Shown here: piece after piece, positions 5,974-7,808 of the stretch
Layout of the letters: every line of letters starts with the position of its first letter
Position numbering within the stretch: position 1 is the first letter of the stretch
Assembly: GCA_030147065.1 (NCBI GenBank)
Contig: JASLAP010000586.1
Span: 1-7,808, forward strand
Length of the DNA: 7,808 bases
DNA from: Pseudonocardia sp.
Lineage (GTDB): Bacteria; Actinomycetota; Actinomycetes; Mycobacteriales; Pseudonocardiaceae
Direction of reading: 5' to 3'
Program-made: the position numbers and the translations under genes
Notes under the pieces: generated by a model
What the model was told of the DNA's origin: nothing
The model's input: the letters and a program-made list of their open reading frames with translations, nothing else
Database searches by the model: none

Positions 5974-6729
5974 TCAGCCCTTGCGCCGGATACCGATCTT
6001 GTTGCCCAGCCAGACCAGCGGGTCGTACTTGCGGTCGACCACCCGCTCCTTGAGCGGGATCAGCGCGTTGTCGGTGATCTTGATGTGCTCGGGGCAGACC
6101 TCGGTGCAGCACTTGGTGATGTTGCACATGCCCAGCCCGTGCTCCTCCTGGGCGGCTTCCTTGCGGTCGGCCGCGTCCAGCGGGTGCATGTCCAGCTCCG
6201 CGATCCGCATCAGGTAGCGCGGACCGGCGAAGTTCTCCTTGTTCTCCTCGTGGTCGCGCACCACGTGGCAGGTGTTCTGGCACAGGTAGCACTCGATGCA
6301 CTTGCGGAACTCCTGGCTCCGCTCCACGTCGACCTGGGCCATCCGGTACTCCCCGGGCTCCACCCCCTCCGGCGGGGCGAAGCTGGGGATCTCCCGGGCC
6401 TTGGTGTAGTTGAACGACACGTCGGTCACCAGGTCCCGGATCACCGGGAAGGTGCGCAGCGGGGTGACCGTGATGACCTCGTCCTCGGTGAAGGTCGACA
6501 TCCGGGTCATGCAGGCCAGCCGCGGCCTGCCGTTGATCTCCACGCTGCACGAGCCGCACTTGCCGGCCTTGCAGTTCCACCGCACGGCCAGGTCCTGGGC
6601 CTCGGTCTGCTGCAGCCGGTGGATGATGTCGAGGACGACCTCGCCCTCGTTCACCAGCACCGGGTAGTCGACGAGCTCGCCCTTGTCCGAGTCGCCCCGC
6701 CAGACGCGGAAATGCTGGTCGTGGCTCAT
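5974..6729 (-). CDS. sdhB: Succinate dehydrogenase iron-sulfur subunit (Sdh1 type)
   Basis: This is the electron-transfer subunit of succinate dehydrogenase/fumarate reductase, 251 residues, passing electrons from FAD to the membrane quinone site. The N-terminal plant-ferredoxin domain holds the [2Fe-2S] ligands Cys53, Cys58, Cys61 and Cys73. The C-terminal domain has Cys144, Cys147 and Cys150 with Cys212 for [4Fe-4S]. Cys154, Cys202 and Cys208 serve [3Fe-4S], by alignment of spacing with the E. coli protein. All cluster ligands are present; Cys207 is an extra neighbour (CC doublet) and Cys154 is followed by His rather than the more common Pro. Segments such as RVWRGD near the N terminus and NITKCCTEVCPE resemble mycobacterial Rv0247c (Sdh1), which points to that single-anchor type rather than the SdhCDAB type. 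The ATG overlaps the sdhA stop as ATGA (6726-6729), so translation is probably coupled. Confidence 0.95.
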   Translation of the reverse strand: MSHDQHFRVWRGDSDKGELVDYPVLVNEGEVVLDIIHRLQQTEAQDLAVRWNCKAGKCGSCSVEINGRPRLACMTRMSTFTEDEVITVTPLRTFPVIRDLVTDVSFNYTKAREIPSFAPPEGVEPGEYRMAQVDVERSQEFRKCIECYLCQNTCHVVRDHEENKENFAGPRYLMRIAELDMHPLDAADRKEAAQEEHGLGMCNITKCCTEVCPEHIKITDNALIPLKERVVDRKYDPLVWLGNKIGIRRKG

Positions 6730-7808
6730 GCCTTCGCTCCCTGCCCGGCGGAGTCGGCGGTGCCCGTGTCGCGGTCCATCCCCTGGTCCGCGCGGTGCCC
6801 GCCGAGCTCCTCGCCCGTGTAGTACTTCTTCAGCTCATCCAGCTCGAACAGGTCGAACAGTTCGGGGCGCATCGCGATCTGCTCCTTGCGGACCAGCTCG
6901 ACGTTGTCCTCGCCCAGCGCGGACAGCACCAGCAGCACGTGCCGCCAGTCGGAGTCCATCGCCGGGTAGTCGTCGCGGGTGTGCCCACCACGGCTCTCCT
7001 GGCGCTCCAGCGCCGCCTTGGCCACGCACAGCGAGACCAGCAGCATGTTGCGCAGGTCAAGGGCCAGGTGCCAGCCCGGGTTGAACACCCGGTGGCCCTC
7101 GACGCTGACGGTGCGGGTGCGCACTGCGATGTCCTGCAGCGCCTTGAGCGCCTGGTCCATCTCGTCGGCCTTGCGGATGATGCCGACCAGGTCGTTCATC
7201 GTCTTCTGCAGCTCCAGCTGCACCACGAACGGGTTCTCCCCGCCCTCGGTGGCACTGGAGAACGGCAGCAGCGCGCGCTTGACGGCCTCCTCGACGTCGG
7301 CCTCCTGGACCGCCGGGCGCGCCCCGTCCAGGGCGTCGACGTAGGCCGCCGCGCCCGCGCCGGAACGCCGCCCGAACACCAGCAGGTCCGACAGCGAGTT
7401 GCCGCCGAGCCGGTTGGAGCCGTGCATGCCACCGGCCACCTCACCGGCGGCGAACAGCCCGGGCACGATCGACATCGCGGTGTCCGGGTCGACCTCGACC
7501 CCGCCCATCACGTAGTGGCAGGTCGGGCCGACCTCCATCGGCTCCTTGGTGATGTCGACGTCGGCCAGCTCCTTGAACTGGTGGTACATCGACGGCAGGC
7601 GGCGCTGGACCTCGGCGGCCGGCAGGCGGCTCGCGATGTCCAGGTAGACGCCGCCGGCGGGCGTACCGCGACCGGCCTTGACCTCGCTGTTGATCGCCCG
7701 CGCGACCTCGTCACGGGGCAGCAGCTCGGGCGGGCGGCGGTTGTTGTCCGGGTCGTCGTACCAGCGGTCGGCCTCCTCCTCGGTCTCCGCGTACTGCTTG
7801 CGGAAGAC
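6726..7808 (-). CDS. sdhA: Succinate dehydrogenase flavoprotein subunit, C-terminal part
   Basis: This is the catalytic flavoprotein that oxidises succinate to fumarate (or the reverse). The frame is open to the window edge, giving 360 visible residues. The methionine at 7589 is internal, since coding continues upstream with family motifs. The N-terminal Rossmann motif and the covalent-FAD histidine lie outside; mycobacterial Rv0248c is about 646 residues, so around 285 are missing. Visible active-site elements are the catalytic Arg in LLPRDEVARAI (visible residue 32, codon near 7715-7713), the substrate-binding His in PTCHYVMGG, the FAD-binding GLFAAGEVAGG, and the substrate-binding Arg in HGSNRLGGNSL. 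The C-terminal helical domain contains the family's DYPAMDSDW segment and a variable Gly/Asp-rich tail. The iron-sulfur gene overlaps its stop. A membrane-anchor gene would be expected further upstream, beyond the window. Confidence 0.95.
   Translation of the reverse strand, partial: VFRKQYAETEEEADRWYDDPDNNRRPPELLPRDEVARAINSEVKAGRGTPAGGVYLDIASRLPAAEVQRRLPSMYHQFKELADVDITKEPMEVGPTCHYVMGGVEVDPDTAMSIVPGLFAAGEVAGGMHGSNRLGGNSLSDLLVFGRRSGAGAAAYVDALDGARPAVQEADVEEAVKRALLPFSSATEGGENPFVVQLELQKTMNDLVGIIRKADEMDQALKALQDIAVRTRTVSVEGHRVFNPGWHLALDLRNMLLVSLCVAKAALERQESRGGHTRDDYPAMDSDWRHVLLVLSALGEDNVELVRKEQIAMRPELFDLFELDELKKYYTGEELGGHRADQGMDRDTGTADSAGQGAKA

Noticed and set aside
5668..6822. A 384-codon open frame on the plus strand across the small gene and sdhB
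   Set aside because: It runs through a strong intergenic hairpin and is antisense to sdhB. There is no recognisable domain, and its codon-position bias is wrong.
6726..7589. Start of sdhA at the methionine at 7589
   Set aside because: The frame stays open to the window end, and the residues upstream include the catalytic Arg motif, so this is an internal methionine.
1..7808. A hidden novel system (defence, mobile element, CRISPR, biosynthetic cluster)
   Set aside because: I found no repeats in array, transposase, integrase, toxin-like pair or biosynthetic enzyme. All large genes are standard transport, peptidase or respiratory genes with uniform composition.

Overview
The window is typical of a chromosomal segment from a high-GC actinobacterium. 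Third codon positions are almost all G or C, GTG starts are used, and the gene families are actinobacterial. The glu genes follow the gluA-gluB-gluC-gluD order known from Corynebacterium. The succinate dehydrogenase closely resembles the mycobacterial Sdh1 (Rv0247c/Rv0248c) type. A member of the Pseudonocardiales is my best guess, but this is an inference from overall resemblance and was not tested.

Layout. (1) Positions 2-3104, plus strand: a four-gene ABC importer for glutamate or a related polar amino acid. It consists of the ATPase (5' end cut off by the window edge), a lipoprotein binding protein and two permeases. A perfect 14-bp stem-loop sits between the binding-protein and first-permease genes. 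The two permease genes overlap by ATGA. (2) Positions 3115-5512, minus strand: a two-gene unit made of a small CxxC thioredoxin-like protein followed after 1 nt by an S9-family serine peptidase. It converges on the glu operon with only 10 bp between the stop codons. (3) Positions 5583-5909, plus strand: a small, proline-rich, charged protein of unknown function, divergent from the thioredoxin-like gene across a 70-bp intergenic region. (4) Positions 5974-7808, minus strand: the iron-sulfur subunit and the C-terminal part of the flavoprotein of a succinate dehydrogenase, overlapping by ATGA. They converge on the small gene, with a strong GC-rich hairpin between the two.

How the parts work together. 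The importer would bring in glutamate, which feeds the TCA cycle. Succinate dehydrogenase links that cycle to the respiratory chain. The S9 peptidase could supply amino acids from peptides. These are general metabolic links, and nothing in the sequence shows co-regulation across the three blocks. Coding density is very high and no stretch over 100 bp lacks a gene. I see no tRNA, rRNA, CRISPR array, insertion sequence, phage gene or sign of recent transfer. I found no evidence for a novel multi-gene system. The points worth a second look are small: intergenic hairpins, a palindrome formed by two convergent stop codons, and two little-characterised small genes.
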